A stretch of 64,000 nucleotides of DNA, taken from positions 1 through 64,000 of the forward strand of contig DATIBC010000008.1 in the NCBI GenBank assembly GCA_035457725.1, written 5' to 3'. How positions within the stretch are numbered: position 1 is the first letter of the stretch; each line of letters starts with the position of its first letter. The notes under the pieces were generated by a model, which made no database searches, was not told the DNA's origin, and was given only the letters and a program-made list of their open reading frames with translations. This stretch comes from DATFES01 sp035457725. Its GTDB lineage: Bacteria > Pseudomonadota > Alphaproteobacteria > CACIAM-22H2. Shown here one piece after another: positions 25,348 to 34,275 of this stretch. A program made the translations under genes and the position numbers.

Positions 25348-26115
25348 ATGGCCGAAGGCTTGTTCTCGCTGAAAGGCCGCGTGGCGCTGGTCACCGGCGC
25401 TTCGCGCGGCCTGGGATTTGCCATGGCCCGCGGATTGGGCCGCGCCGGCGCAAGCGTCGTCCTCAACGCCCGCGATCCGGCGGCGCTCCAGAGCAAGGCG
25501 GACGAGCTCGGCCGCGAGGGAATCGAGGCCGACACAGCCCCATTCGACGTCGTCGACGAGAATGCGGCGAAGTCGGCGATCGATCGCATCGTCAAGAAAC
25601 GCGGCAGCCTCGATATCCTCATCTCGAATGCAGGCATGAACATTCGCAAGGCGTCGCTGGAGTACGCGACCGCCGACTTCCAAACCATCTTGACCACGCA
25701 CCTCACGTCCGGGTTCGTGCTCGCCCGCGAAGCCGCCCAGCACATGGCCGGCAAGGGGTTCGGCCGCATCATCATGACGACGTCGGTGATGGGAAAAATC
25801 TCGCGGCCCAACATCGCCGCCTACTCCGCCGCCAAGGCCGGATTGGATTCCCTGACACGGGCGCTCGCCGTCGAGTGGGCGCCAAAGGGCATCACGGTCA
25901 ACGCCATCGCGCCGGGGTTCTTCGCCACCGAACTCAACGCGCCATTGCTGGCGAACCCCGAGTTCACCGCGATGGTCGCCAAGCGCACGCCGATCGGCCG
26001 CTGGGCGCAGCCCGACGAGCTCGCCGGCGCGGCGGTCTTCCTTGCCTCGAATGAAGCCGGCTACGTCACCGGCCATACATTGTTTGTCGACGGCGGGTTG
26101 ACGGCGGCGCTGTGA
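25348..26115 (+). CDS. Short-chain dehydrogenase, gluconate 5-dehydrogenase/FabG-like
   Basis: A 255-residue SDR with TGASRGLG (16-23), SNAG (93-96), Ser146, Tyr159 and Lys163 (YSAAK), and an Arg in LNARDPAALQ that points towards NADP. The opening LFSLKGRVALVTGASRGLG is characteristic of the IdnO-like gluconate 5-dehydrogenase group, though such calls are weak without tests. It begins 8 bp after the MetX-like gene and is probably co-transcribed with it. A hairpin overlaps its stop codon and it converges on the metallo-hydrolase gene after 18 bp. Confidence 0.82.
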   Translation: MAEGLFSLKGRVALVTGASRGLGFAMARGLGRAGASVVLNARDPAALQSKADELGREGIEADTAPFDVVDENAAKSAIDRIVKKRGSLDILISNAGMNIRKASLEYATADFQTILTTHLTSGFVLAREAAQHMAGKGFGRIIMTTSVMGKISRPNIAAYSAAKAGLDSLTRALAVEWAPKGITVNAIAPGFFATELNAPLLANPEFTAMVAKRTPIGRWAQPDELAGAAVFLASNEAGYVTGHTLFVDGGLTAAL

Positions 26116-26125
26116 GGCGCCGCCG
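26102..26125. terminator. Hairpin overlapping an SDR stop codon, convergent junction
   Basis: CGGCGGCGC (26102-26110) pairs perfectly with GCGCCGCCG (26117-26125) around a 6-nt loop that contains most of the TGA stop. It sits exactly between two convergent genes and would form in both transcripts. A T-run is lacking, so intrinsic termination is uncertain. Confidence 0.4.
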
Positions 26126-26133
26126 CCTATACA

Positions 26134-27057
26134 CTAGTTGCCGCGCCGGTTCGCCTGCACCATTCGATACATGCCCTCGACGTTCAGCTTGAACATCTGC
26201 TCGTAGCCGGCCCAGCCCTTGTACTTGTCGAGGGTCACGAGCTGTTTGGTTTCATCGACCGACTTGCCGGCCCGCGCGTGCATTAGCACCTCGGCGCGCA
26301 GGTCCTCGAGGAACTGCCGATGCGCGGTGACATCCTCTTTGGTTCCGAGCGGTCCGTGCCCGGGCGCCAGGATGTCGAAGTCCATTCGCTCGACCCGCCG
26401 CAGCGACTCGATCCAATCGGGCATGTAGCCATCGGGAAAGTCGCGGAACGCCACGGTTTTCACCGGGATGAAATCGACCGCGAACAGGACCTTTTCCCTC
26501 GGGAAACGCATCACGATCGAGTTGTTGGAGTGGTTGCGACCGACATAGGTCAGCTCGACCTCGGTCCCGCCGAGTTCGATGGTGATGCCGCCGCGAAACG
26601 TGATGCTTGGCACCGCCGTCGGCCGTTTCTCGCCGACGATCGCCTCCTTGGCGTTGGCGTGAGCCACGACAACCGCCGTATCGGTAAACACCTCGCCTCC
26701 CGAGCTGTGATCGGCGTGATCGTGGCTCAGGATGACGTAGCGGACAGGGCGGTTGAATCGCTGCTGCAACTCGCCCTTCAACCATCGCGCCGCATCGGCG
26801 TTGATCGGGTCGGTGACGATGATCCCGGCCGGTGTCACGGCGAAAACGGAAAAGTGGAAGTCGTTGCGGAACCGGTAGACCTCGCCGGCGATCTTGGTGA
26901 TCTCGCGCACCGGAGCCTGTGGCGCCTGGGCAAGCTGCACCGGCGCGCCGGGATGCCCGGGCCCCGGCCTTAGCGCCTGCGCGCCGGCATCGGCGATCCC
27001 GAAGGCGACCAACCCGGCGAACGCCCCGCCGAGTGCGAAACTCCTGCCTGATTTCAT
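26134..27057 (-). CDS. Exported metallo-beta-lactamase fold hydrolase
   Basis: A 307-residue protein with an N-terminal signal/anchor (GGAFAGLVAFGIADAGAQA) and an MBL-fold domain. Zinc motif HxHxDH is SHDHADH (His112, His114, Asp116, His117), followed by the further metal ligands in GRNHSNN, FAVDFIP and APGHGP. This is a dizinc hydrolase of the SoxH-like / quinoprotein-relay-associated type; the substrate is unknown. GGGGAGC at 27065-27070 (minus strand) supports the ATG at 27055-27057, and the longer frame is not family-like. It follows the minus-strand run of sugar-acid genes after a 142-bp gap, but a direct link is not clear. Confidence 0.82.
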   Translation of the reverse strand: MKSGRSFALGGAFAGLVAFGIADAGAQALRPGPGHPGAPVQLAQAPQAPVREITKIAGEVYRFRNDFHFSVFAVTPAGIIVTDPINADAARWLKGELQQRFNRPVRYVILSHDHADHSSGGEVFTDTAVVVAHANAKEAIVGEKRPTAVPSITFRGGITIELGGTEVELTYVGRNHSNNSIVMRFPREKVLFAVDFIPVKTVAFRDFPDGYMPDWIESLRRVERMDFDILAPGHGPLGTKEDVTAHRQFLEDLRAEVLMHARAGKSVDETKQLVTLDKYKGWAGYEQMFKLNVEGMYRMVQANRRGN

Positions 27058-27078
27058 GAACTTGCTCCCCTTTTTCCG

Positions 27079-27109
27079 AAGGCGCCTTCGTTGACCGCTT
27101 GGGCGCCTT
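27079..27109. repeat. Small inverted repeat upstream of the metallo-hydrolase
   Basis: AAGGCGCC (27079-27086) and GGCGCCTT (27102-27109) are exact complements separated by 15 bases; the first arm is itself inside the palindrome AAGGCGCCTT. It lies about 20-50 bp before the metallo-hydrolase start, where it could be an operator or a hairpin; evidence for either is slight. Confidence 0.3.
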
Positions 27110-27199
27110 GGTTGGTCGACGTAACCACGAATCAACACCGGGCAACGGCACAATCTTCCGTCAACCGCGTGGCGATCGATAATCGCCGCTCGACGACGG

Positions 27200-27820
27200 T
27201 CAGCGCGTGCCACGCCGCAATATTTCGCCGGCCTCGTCGCTGAGTGACAAGCGTTCGATCAGCACCGGAATGGCGAATTTCGGCCATGTCGGTGCCGGCT
27301 GTGCGCCATCAACGGCCAGCACCGCCTCGGCGACCAAGCCACCGCGCCGGCCGAGGCGGGCGCCGATCTTGGGCAGATCCGCCGCATCGACGGTCACGGT
27401 GCGAAAGGCTGCAAGGTTTCCGACCAGCAAACGGTACGCGCCATCATAACCGTCGAGCGGTTCGCCCAGTTCGTCGGCCAGGCCCTCGACCTGGAAGCGG
27501 CCGGCGCTATGGCCCAGGCGCGTGAGGCGCACCGTGCCGCGCCAGACGAGTCGAACGTCGCCATCGATTTCGCCGAAGATGCCCTGCATCGTCTCCATCT
27601 CATCGGCAAGCGCTCGTGGCTTCTCGGGCTCGCTCGCCTGATCATAGGCGTCGGTATTCCTGGCGAAGGCCGCGAAATCCGGGGCGGCTCCAGTCAGCCG
27701 ATAGCGGACAAGCGTCAGAACGCCGCCGTGAAAATCCTCGAACACCCGCATCGCTTCGGCCGTAGGCGACACCGCCAGGGCGCAAACAAGCCCGAGTAAG
27801 AATAACCTGACATTGTGCAT
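27200..27820 (-). CDS. Secreted protein of unknown function
   Basis: A 206-residue protein with a clear signal peptide (LFLLGLVCALAVSPTAEA, cleavage near residue 23) and a mature part (MRVFEDFHGGVLTLVRYRLTG onward) that I do not recognise. It contains no evident catalytic motif or cysteine pair and ends SLSDEAGEILRRGTR. The ATG at 27818-27820 is preceded by GGGAG; the frame is open further but overlaps the neighbouring gene in an unlikely reading. It is the last gene of the sugar-acid run on this strand, 41 bp after the DenD-like gene. Confidence 0.65.
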   Translation of the reverse strand: MHNVRLFLLGLVCALAVSPTAEAMRVFEDFHGGVLTLVRYRLTGAAPDFAAFARNTDAYDQASEPEKPRALADEMETMQGIFGEIDGDVRLVWRGTVRLTRLGHSAGRFQVEGLADELGEPLDGYDGAYRLLVGNLAAFRTVTVDAADLPKIGARLGRRGGLVAEAVLAVDGAQPAPTWPKFAIPVLIERLSLSDEAGEILRRGTR

Positions 27821-27861
27821 CACCGCTCGCTCCCAGTCGCTCGAAGTCTGGCCGTCCTGCA

Positions 27862-28848
27862 TTATCCCGCGTTGGGCCGAAGATCGTCCTCGATAAAGGC
27901 CTGGATGATGGCGTCCATCGACCGATCGGACTCGAAGCCCATCGTTCGCGCGCGCCTGGAATCGAGACGACCGGGCCAAGTCGCGACGATTTTTTGGATG
28001 CGCGGATCGATTTGCCACTTGATCCGATGATACGCATCGGCGCCGGCGACGCGCTTCAGCGCGTCGGCCATCTCGAGCACCGAGACGTCGAGCGACGGAA
28101 GCATCAACGAACGATTGGCGCCCCAAGCTTCCGCCGGCATTTCGTGGGCGCGGATGAACGCGTCCACCGTCCGGCGCGGGCTGAGCAAGGGCATCATCGT
28201 TTCCGGCGCCACCGGACATATGGCGTCCTGGCCTGACAGCGGCTCCCGGATGATCGAGGATGCAAACGTCGAGGCGGCGAGATTGGGCTTGCCGGGCCGC
28301 ACGACGATCGTCGGCAGACGCAGCGATCGGCCGTCGACGTAACCCTTACGGCTGTGATCGTTGATCAACAGCTCGCCCATCGCCTTCTGCGCGCCGTATG
28401 AGGTCTGCGGCGTCAAGGGCTGCCCGTCTGGTATGACTTCGGGCATGTCGCCGCCATAGACAGCTACCGAGGACGTAAACACGAGTCTCGGCGGCGTCGG
28501 CAGCGCCCGGCAGGCCTCGAGAACGACGCGCGTGCCATCGAGATTGACGCGATAGCCGAGATCGAAATCGGCCTCGGCCCCGGCGCTAACCACCGCGGCA
28601 AAATGAAATACGCTGCCGGTGCCTGGGGCAATGACGCGCCGGATCAACTGGTCGTCGTATATCTGGCCGGCGACGAAGATGACCCGTGGATCCTTCGGCA
28701 AGTCGGGCGCCGCGGCGACGTCCATCAGTAGCAGTCGCTCAATCAGCTCCAGCTTGCCGCCGGGCCCGGCAAGCTGGCCCCGCTTCAGCAATTCTCTCGC
28801 CAGCTTCTTTCCCAACATCCCGGCGCCGCCGGTGATGACCACCTGCAT
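27862..28848 (-). CDS. NAD-dependent epimerase/dehydratase family, D-erythronate 2-dehydrogenase (DenD)-like
   Basis: A 328-residue extended SDR with ITGGAGMLGKKLARELL at the N-terminus, SVFHFAAVVSAGAEADFDLG, SSVAVYGGDMPE, and the catalytic Tyr/Lys in TSYGAQKAMGELL. The SAGAEADFDLG block and length match DenD proteins, which oxidise D-erythronate to 2-oxo-tetronate. A beta-hydroxyacid dehydrogenase gene lies just upstream and an OtnI/Hyi-like isomerase gene elsewhere in the window (49437), consistent with a tetronate pathway. The kinase and aldolase (DenK/OtnK and OtnC) are not seen, so the exact role is inferred. Confidence 0.8.
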   Translation of the reverse strand: MQVVITGGAGMLGKKLARELLKRGQLAGPGGKLELIERLLLMDVAAAPDLPKDPRVIFVAGQIYDDQLIRRVIAPGTGSVFHFAAVVSAGAEADFDLGYRVNLDGTRVVLEACRALPTPPRLVFTSSVAVYGGDMPEVIPDGQPLTPQTSYGAQKAMGELLINDHSRKGYVDGRSLRLPTIVVRPGKPNLAASTFASSIIREPLSGQDAICPVAPETMMPLLSPRRTVDAFIRAHEMPAEAWGANRSLMLPSLDVSVLEMADALKRVAGADAYHRIKWQIDPRIQKIVATWPGRLDSRRARTMGFESDRSMDAIIQAFIEDDLRPNAG

Positions 28849-28937
28849 GCTCGTACCCCCGATCGTCGTCGCCGATTACCCAGTCATCGCGGCCTAGCGG
28901 TCAAAAACTAGTCCGGCTGCGAGCTCCCAGGAAACAA

Positions 28938-29840
28938 CTATTTGCGCACGCTGCGGCCGGTCCGCCGCTCGAGCACTTTCATCGTCGCGGAGAAATCGTC
29001 GCCTCCCCATCCTGCCGCCTCGCCCTCCTCGAGCGTGGCGATGACCGCATCGAGCAGCGGCAGACGCCCCGCCAGCTCCGGCGCCATCGCCCGCGCCAGC
29101 CGCGCATCCTTGGCCATGAATTTCAGCATGAACAGCGGCGAGTACTCGCTCTCACGCATCCGCGGCACGCGGTTCTCGAAGAACCGTGAATACGCCATGC
29201 CGGTGCCCTTGGTGACGATTTCGTAAAACGCCTCGATGTCCGTACCGCTCGCCAGGCACAACGCCAGCGCCTCGGCGACAGCCACGGCATGGCCCGCGAC
29301 GAGCGTCTGGTGGACCAGCTTCATCTGGTTGCCCGCGCCGCTGGCGCCGACATGGCGAATCATCTGTCCGACGGCGGCGAGGATCGGCTTTGCTCTTTCG
29401 AAGGCGCCGTCATCGCCGCCGACGACGAAGCTGATGGTGCCCTCGTTGGCCTGGCGAACTGAGCCGAGCATCGAGGCGTCGAGATGGCTCGCTCCGCTTC
29501 GCTTGAGACCGTCGTATACCTCGCGCGAGACGTCCGGGCTCACGGTCGAGCAATCGACGGTGATTGTGCCTGGGCGAACTCCTGAGGCCACGCCGCCGGT
29601 GCCCAGGTAGATCTCACGAACAGCGGCGTCGTCGGGAACGCACGACAGGAGAATGTCGCAGTTCGCCGCAAGTTTGGTGAGGTCGCGAGCAGCCTTGGCA
29701 TTTGCGGCGATCGCGACGCGCTGGCTTACGCTGGGGTCGGCGTCATAGCACCAAACCCGGCCGGGATTCGCCGCCGCGAGCCGTCTCGTCATCGGCGCGC
29801 CCATGGCGCCAAGACCGATGTATCCAATCTTCGCGGACAT
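28938..29840 (-). CDS. Beta-hydroxyacid dehydrogenase family (3-hydroxyisobutyrate / tartronate semialdehyde / L-threonate dehydrogenase-like)
   Basis: A 300-residue NAD(P) enzyme with IGYIGLGAMGAPMTRRL at the N-terminus, the substrate-binding DASMLGSVRQANEGTISFVVGG and the catalytic-lysine helix GAGNQMKLVHQTLVAGH. Family members oxidise or reduce 3-hydroxy acids; L-threonate dehydrogenase (LtnD) belongs here and would fit beside a DenD-like gene. The ATG at 29838-29840 is preferred; an in-frame GTG at 29855 gives five extra residues and neither has a good ribosome site. It lies 19 bp after the ATPase gene of the CUT1 transporter. Confidence 0.82.
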   Translation of the reverse strand: MSAKIGYIGLGAMGAPMTRRLAAANPGRVWCYDADPSVSQRVAIAANAKAARDLTKLAANCDILLSCVPDDAAVREIYLGTGGVASGVRPGTITVDCSTVSPDVSREVYDGLKRSGASHLDASMLGSVRQANEGTISFVVGGDDGAFERAKPILAAVGQMIRHVGASGAGNQMKLVHQTLVAGHAVAVAEALALCLASGTDIEAFYEIVTKGTGMAYSRFFENRVPRMRESEYSPLFMLKFMAKDARLARAMAPELAGRLPLLDAVIATLEEGEAAGWGGDDFSATMKVLERRTGRSVRK

Positions 29841-29859
29841 CGTCGCCGCGGGCACGCGC

Positions 29860-30951
29860 TCAGATCGCCGTTTCGGTCTCGGCGTCGAAGAAATGGAGCC
29901 GCGCCGGGTTGAGCGCCAAGCGCAATTGCTCCTGGATCTTGGCCCGCAGCGTCGGCTCGACCGCGGCGGCCATGGTGTCGGATCCGACCTTGATGTCGAG
30001 CAGGACTTCCGACCCGAGTTGCTCGACCACTTCGACCACCGCGTCGAAGCACACGTCGCTCGGATCGGCGGGCGTCGCCAGATGGATGTCCTCCGGCCGG
30101 ATACCGAGCGTCGCGTTTCGCCCGCGATGGGAGTTCATGCGCGCGGCGATCGCGGCAGGCACTTTGATGCGCATTCCCGAGTTCTCCGCCCACAATGCGC
30201 CGTCGCGTTCGCTCACCGCAACAGCGGCGAAATTCATTGCCGGCGAGCCGATGAACCCGGCGACGAACCGATTGGCCGGCGCGTTGTAGAGCTCGAGCGG
30301 ATCGCCCACCTGCTGCACCCAGCCGTCCTTCATCACCACAACGCGGTCGCCGAGCGTCATTGCTTCGACCTGATCGTGCGTCACGTAGATCGCCGTGGTG
30401 CCCAAGCGGTTATGCAACTTCTTGAGTTCGACGCGCATTTGGACGCGCAACTTGGCGTCGAGATTGGACAGCGGTTCATCGAACAGGAACACCTGCGGAT
30501 GCCGCACGATTGCGCGGCCGAGCGCCACTCGCTGGCGCTGGCCGCCCGAAAGTTGCCGCGGCTTGCGCGCCAGAAGCTGCTCGATGCCCAGGATGTCGGC
30601 GGCGTCCTTGACCCGTTGGGCGATCTCCGCCTTGTCGAATTTGCGCATCTTCAGGCCGAACGCCATGTTGTCGAAGACGCTCATGTGCGGATAGAGCGCA
30701 TAGTTCTGGAACACCATGGCGATGTCGCGGTCCATCGGCGGCAATTCGTTGACCACCGTGTTGCCGATCAGGATCTCCCCCGAGGTGATCGATTCCAGGC
30801 CGGCGACCATGCGCAACGTCGTCGTCTTGCCGCAGCCCGACGGGCCAACCAGGACCAGAAACTCCTTGTCGTGAATCTCGAGATTCACGTCCTTGACTGC
30901 GTGAAAGTCGTCGTACTTCTTGTTGACCTGCCGAATGCTGACCTGCGCCAT
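29860..30951 (-). CDS. ABC transporter ATP-binding protein 1, CUT1 (UgpC/MalK-like)
   Basis: A 363-residue ATPase: Walker A GPSGCGKTTTLRM, Q-loop VFQNYALYPHM, signature LSGGQRQRVALGRAI, Walker B FLFDEPLSNLDAKLR and switch YVTHDQVEAMTLGD. The C-terminal regulatory (TOBE) domain contains GIRPEDIHLATPAD, as in MalK/UgpC. It is encoded immediately after permease 2 (37 bp). A second, similar ATPase is encoded at the head of the same transporter run (34276-35346); the pair may be alternative engines or form a heterodimer. Confidence 0.9.
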   Translation of the reverse strand: MAQVSIRQVNKKYDDFHAVKDVNLEIHDKEFLVLVGPSGCGKTTTLRMVAGLESITSGEILIGNTVVNELPPMDRDIAMVFQNYALYPHMSVFDNMAFGLKMRKFDKAEIAQRVKDAADILGIEQLLARKPRQLSGGQRQRVALGRAIVRHPQVFLFDEPLSNLDAKLRVQMRVELKKLHNRLGTTAIYVTHDQVEAMTLGDRVVVMKDGWVQQVGDPLELYNAPANRFVAGFIGSPAMNFAAVAVSERDGALWAENSGMRIKVPAAIAARMNSHRGRNATLGIRPEDIHLATPADPSDVCFDAVVEVVEQLGSEVLLDIKVGSDTMAAAVEPTLRAKIQEQLRLALNPARLHFFDAETETAI

Positions 30952-30988
30952 ATCCGCCTCGAACTCGCCCAGTGATCGCGTCCTTGCG

Positions 30989-31840
30989 CTAACCCTTAAC
31001 CGAACCAGTCAGTCCCGAAACGTAGTGCTCGACGAAGAACGAATAGACCACCGCCACCGGGATCGAGCCGAGCAGCGCGCCCGCCATCAGCGGGCCCCAG
31101 AAAAAGACGTCGCCGCGGATGAGTTCGGAAACGACGCCGACCGGGACGGTCTTTTCTTGCGGCGACGACAGAAAGACCAGCGCATAGATGAACACGTTCC
31201 ACGACAGCGTGAACGCGAATATTCCGGCCGACAGGATGCCAGGCACGGCGACCGGCAGGATGATGTAGATCATCGCCTTCCACCGCGAGGCGCCGTCGAT
31301 GCGCGCGCACTCCTCCAGCTCCTTCGGAATCGCCTTGAAATAACCCATCATCAGCCAAGTGCAGAAGGGAATGAGGAACGTGGGATAGGTCAAGATCAGC
31401 GCCCACGGCGTGTCGCCAAGCCGATAGTCGCGAATAATGTCGGCGAGCGGAATGAACAGCAGCGTCTGCGGCACGAGGTAGGTGACGAAGATTCCGGTGC
31501 CGAGGCCACCAGCGAACGGGAACTTCAGGCGCGACAGCGCATAACCGGCGAACACGCCGCAGACCAGCGAGATCATTGTCGAGATCGTGGCGATGAACAT
31601 CGTGTTCCACAACCAGGTCCCGAATATGGTTTCGCGGAATAAGTACTCGATGTGCGCCCAAGTCGGGTTCCAGGTCCAAAACGGCGTGTAATTCCATGCG
31701 TTCCACGGCCGGTAGAGCTCGCCGTCGGGCCGGAAGGTCGTGATCATCATCCAATAGAACGGGAACAGCAGGAAGATCAAAAACAGAATGAGGGGGACGT
31801 AGAAGTACACCCATTTACGCCAAAGAGCGCCCTCGATCAT
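30989..31840 (-). CDS. CUT1 ABC transporter permease 2 (MalG/UgpE-like)
   Basis: A 283-residue permease starting MIEGALWRKWVYFYVPLILF with about six membrane spans. The EAA loop reads EECARIDGASRWKAMIYIILPVAVPGI and the C-terminus is the MalG-like HYVSGLTGSVKG. The open frame runs far upstream, but the ATG at 31838-31840, 2 bp after the permease 1 stop, is the sensible start. It forms the channel with permease 1 for uptake of a carbohydrate-like compound, here probably a sugar acid judging from the enzymes in the run. Confidence 0.9.
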   Translation of the reverse strand: MIEGALWRKWVYFYVPLILFLIFLLFPFYWMMITTFRPDGELYRPWNAWNYTPFWTWNPTWAHIEYLFRETIFGTWLWNTMFIATISTMISLVCGVFAGYALSRLKFPFAGGLGTGIFVTYLVPQTLLFIPLADIIRDYRLGDTPWALILTYPTFLIPFCTWLMMGYFKAIPKELEECARIDGASRWKAMIYIILPVAVPGILSAGIFAFTLSWNVFIYALVFLSSPQEKTVPVGVVSELIRGDVFFWGPLMAGALLGSIPVAVVYSFFVEHYVSGLTGSVKG

Positions 31841-31842
31841 GG

Positions 31843-32766
31843 CTAGCGCGTCTCCACGCGGCGAATATAGAGAAGTTGGAAGATCACGACCAAGAACAGC
31901 ACCGGGAACATGGCGAGCGAGATCGCCGCGCCTTCCGACAGCAGGCCGGTGCGGATGCCGAGGTTGTATGCATAAGTGGCGAAAAGATGCGTCGAATTCG
32001 CCGGGCCGCCCTCGGTCAGCACGTAGACGAGCTGGAAATCGGCGAAAGTCTGGATCACCGAGAATAGCACCACGACCATGGTCACCGGCAACAGCAGCGG
32101 CCAGGTGATGTAGATGAACCGCTTGAGCGGCGGCGCGCCGTCGATCGCCGCCGCCTCGTGGAGGTCGGGATTGATGGTCTGCAGGCCGGCCAGGAGCGAG
32201 ATGGCGAAAAACGGGACGCCGCGCCAAATGTTGACGATGATCACCGACAGCATCGCCAGATCGGGATCGCCGAGCCAGTTGATGCGGCTCGAGATTAGTC
32301 CGAGCTTCCAGAACATCCAGTTGAGAACCGAGAAGGTCGGGTCGAACATCCATTTCCACGCGAAGGTCGATAGCACCGTCGGGATGATGAACGGCAGCAG
32401 GATGAAGGCGCGCGTAAACGTCTTGCCCCGGAAATTTCGGTTGAGCAGCAGGGCAAGCCACAGCCCGAGTCCGAGCTTGAAGACCGTCGTCACGCCGGTG
32501 TAGACGAACGTGTTGTAGACCGCGCTACGGAAAATCGAATCGTTCCAGATCTTGTAAAAATTGGCCAACCCGACGAACTCTCCGGGCACGCCGACACGCG
32601 TATTAGTGACGCTGAGCAGGATGCCCTTGACGAACGGATAGGCGATGAACATGGCGAGGAGAACGATCGTCGGCAGCAACAGCGCCATCGCCAGCCAGCG
32701 CTCGTCTTCGAGTACGCGATAGCGCGGCCGCGGCGTCACGACCGCAGTTGTGGCGTAGGTGGCCAT
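31843..32766 (-). CDS. CUT1 ABC transporter permease 1 (MalF/UgpA-like)
   Basis: A 307-residue permease. After a short cytoplasmic N-terminus (MATYATTAVVTPRPRYRVLE) six spans follow, with VFVAYPFV-like membrane entry (FIAYPFVKGILLSVTNTRVG), IILPFIIPTVLSTFAWKWMFD-type central segment and the EAA loop HEAAAIDGAPPLKRFIYITWPLLLPV. It sits between the binding-protein gene (87 bp upstream) and permease 2 (2 bp downstream) and is certainly co-transcribed with them. Confidence 0.9.
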   Translation of the reverse strand: MATYATTAVVTPRPRYRVLEDERWLAMALLLPTIVLLAMFIAYPFVKGILLSVTNTRVGVPGEFVGLANFYKIWNDSIFRSAVYNTFVYTGVTTVFKLGLGLWLALLLNRNFRGKTFTRAFILLPFIIPTVLSTFAWKWMFDPTFSVLNWMFWKLGLISSRINWLGDPDLAMLSVIIVNIWRGVPFFAISLLAGLQTINPDLHEAAAIDGAPPLKRFIYITWPLLLPVTMVVVLFSVIQTFADFQLVYVLTEGGPANSTHLFATYAYNLGIRTGLLSEGAAISLAMFPVLFLVVIFQLLYIRRVETR

Positions 32767-32853
32767 TATGTGTCTCGCGATGCCAAACGCGTCAGGCGCA
32801 CGAGCATCGGCGGCGAATCGCCTCGGCCGCCGATGCTCGCGTTGAACCTCGCC

Positions 32854-34176
32854 TCAGACGTAGATCTTCTTGAGTTCGTCCTCGGCCCATTTGGCGGCGT
32901 TCTCAGGCGACATGCCCTGGATCGCCTTGGCGTACATGTCAGTGATGATGTATTTCGACAGCACCTCGGCGGCCTTCGCATTCGGCGGACCGACATAGCC
33001 CGGCGTCTGGCCGAGCTTGCCGGCGACACGGTATGGCGCCATCACCGGATTGGTGTCCCACATCTTGCTCTTTTCGGTGTCCTGTGTCGGGCCGGTCGAG
33101 AAACCTTGTTGCGAGACGAACCACTTGTCGTAGTTCGCCGGCGTATGAAGCCACTTAAGAAAGTTCTTCGCCGCCGCCTGGTTCCTCGAGTATTTCGGCA
33201 GCACGTGGCTCTGGAAGGTGTGGAAGCCGAACTGTCCAGCCGGGCCCTTGGGCAGCGGCGCGTGCAGGATGTCGTCCTTGAGCAACCCGCCCTTCTCGGT
33301 CTTGTACTGCTCCGGATTCCGCGTCGAGGCGATGTAGATCGACGCGCCGTTGAGCGAGGCGCAGATCGTTTGCGCGAGGAACGCACGGTTATTGCTAGAG
33401 TCGTCCCACGCAAGCCCGCCTTCATCGTGCGCATCCTTGAAGAAGCCGATCATGTATCGGATCGACTCGACGGTCTCCTTGGAATTGATGACGACCTTGC
33501 CCGCTTGGTCGACCTCCTTGCCGCCGAACGACCACATGAACGGGTAAGCGAAGGTCGGCGGATCGCCGAAGGAGTGGCCGAACGCCTGGCCGATCGGGCG
33601 GCCCTTGGCCTTGAGTTTCTTGCCGGCGTCGCGGTAGCCATCCCACGTATCTGGAAACGAGTTGACTCCGATCTCGGCGAACCATGATTTACGATACGCG
33701 ATCATCGCTCCGATGATACTCATCGGCATCGAAATCCACGCCTTTCCGTCATGGCAGTTGGACTTCGAAATCGGATAGAAGCCGCCACCGACGCGCCCCA
33801 CTTCTTCGGCGACGTCGGAAAGATCGACGACGCTCGCGGCGTAAAGATGCGGATTGTTGTTGAACAGCATGATCAAGTCGGGACCCGCGCCCGACTGGAT
33901 CGCCGCGGTGATGCGGGGCTGCAAGTCGTTGCCATTGACGGTTTCGAAGTTGACCTTAAGCCCCAGCGCCTTCTCCGCCTCCGGCAGGATGGTCGACCGC
34001 AGTAACTGGTCCGATGTCGGAATGAAGTCGTTCCAGCGCAGCAAGTGGACAGTGGTCACCTGGGCGTAGGCCGGCGTGCGACCTGAAGCCAAGATCCCGG
34101 CGATGCCGCCGAGCGATGCGGCGGCGACGCCCGCACCGGTGAGCTTGAACAAGTCACGACGTGATGTGCGAGCCAT
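32854..34176 (-). CDS. CUT1 ABC transporter periplasmic substrate-binding protein
   Basis: A 440-residue exported protein. The leader RTSRRDLFKLTGAG is a twin-arginine signal, cleaved after about TPAYAQ (residue 39). The mature protein has the family 1 solute-binding fold (VTTVHLLRWNDFIPTSDQLL, then GAGPDLIMLFNNNPHLYA), with IYIASTRNPEQ and a C-terminal EDELKKIYV. It hands its ligand to the downstream permeases. GGGGAGGAA just upstream of 34176 (minus strand) fixes the start. Tat export, rather than Sec, is used by a minority of binding proteins. Confidence 0.9.
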   Translation of the reverse strand: MARTSRRDLFKLTGAGVAAASLGGIAGILASGRTPAYAQVTTVHLLRWNDFIPTSDQLLRSTILPEAEKALGLKVNFETVNGNDLQPRITAAIQSGAGPDLIMLFNNNPHLYAASVVDLSDVAEEVGRVGGGFYPISKSNCHDGKAWISMPMSIIGAMIAYRKSWFAEIGVNSFPDTWDGYRDAGKKLKAKGRPIGQAFGHSFGDPPTFAYPFMWSFGGKEVDQAGKVVINSKETVESIRYMIGFFKDAHDEGGLAWDDSSNNRAFLAQTICASLNGASIYIASTRNPEQYKTEKGGLLKDDILHAPLPKGPAGQFGFHTFQSHVLPKYSRNQAAAKNFLKWLHTPANYDKWFVSQQGFSTGPTQDTEKSKMWDTNPVMAPYRVAGKLGQTPGYVGPPNAKAAEVLSKYIITDMYAKAIQGMSPENAAKWAEDELKKIYV

Positions 34177-34275
34177 TCTATTCCTCCCCTTCGTTGATCG
34201 AATTGGCGTTCGATGCTCCACTTCGCGAGCCGCGGCCCGGTATACACGGTCCTGCTGCCGCGACGTTCGCGAAAA

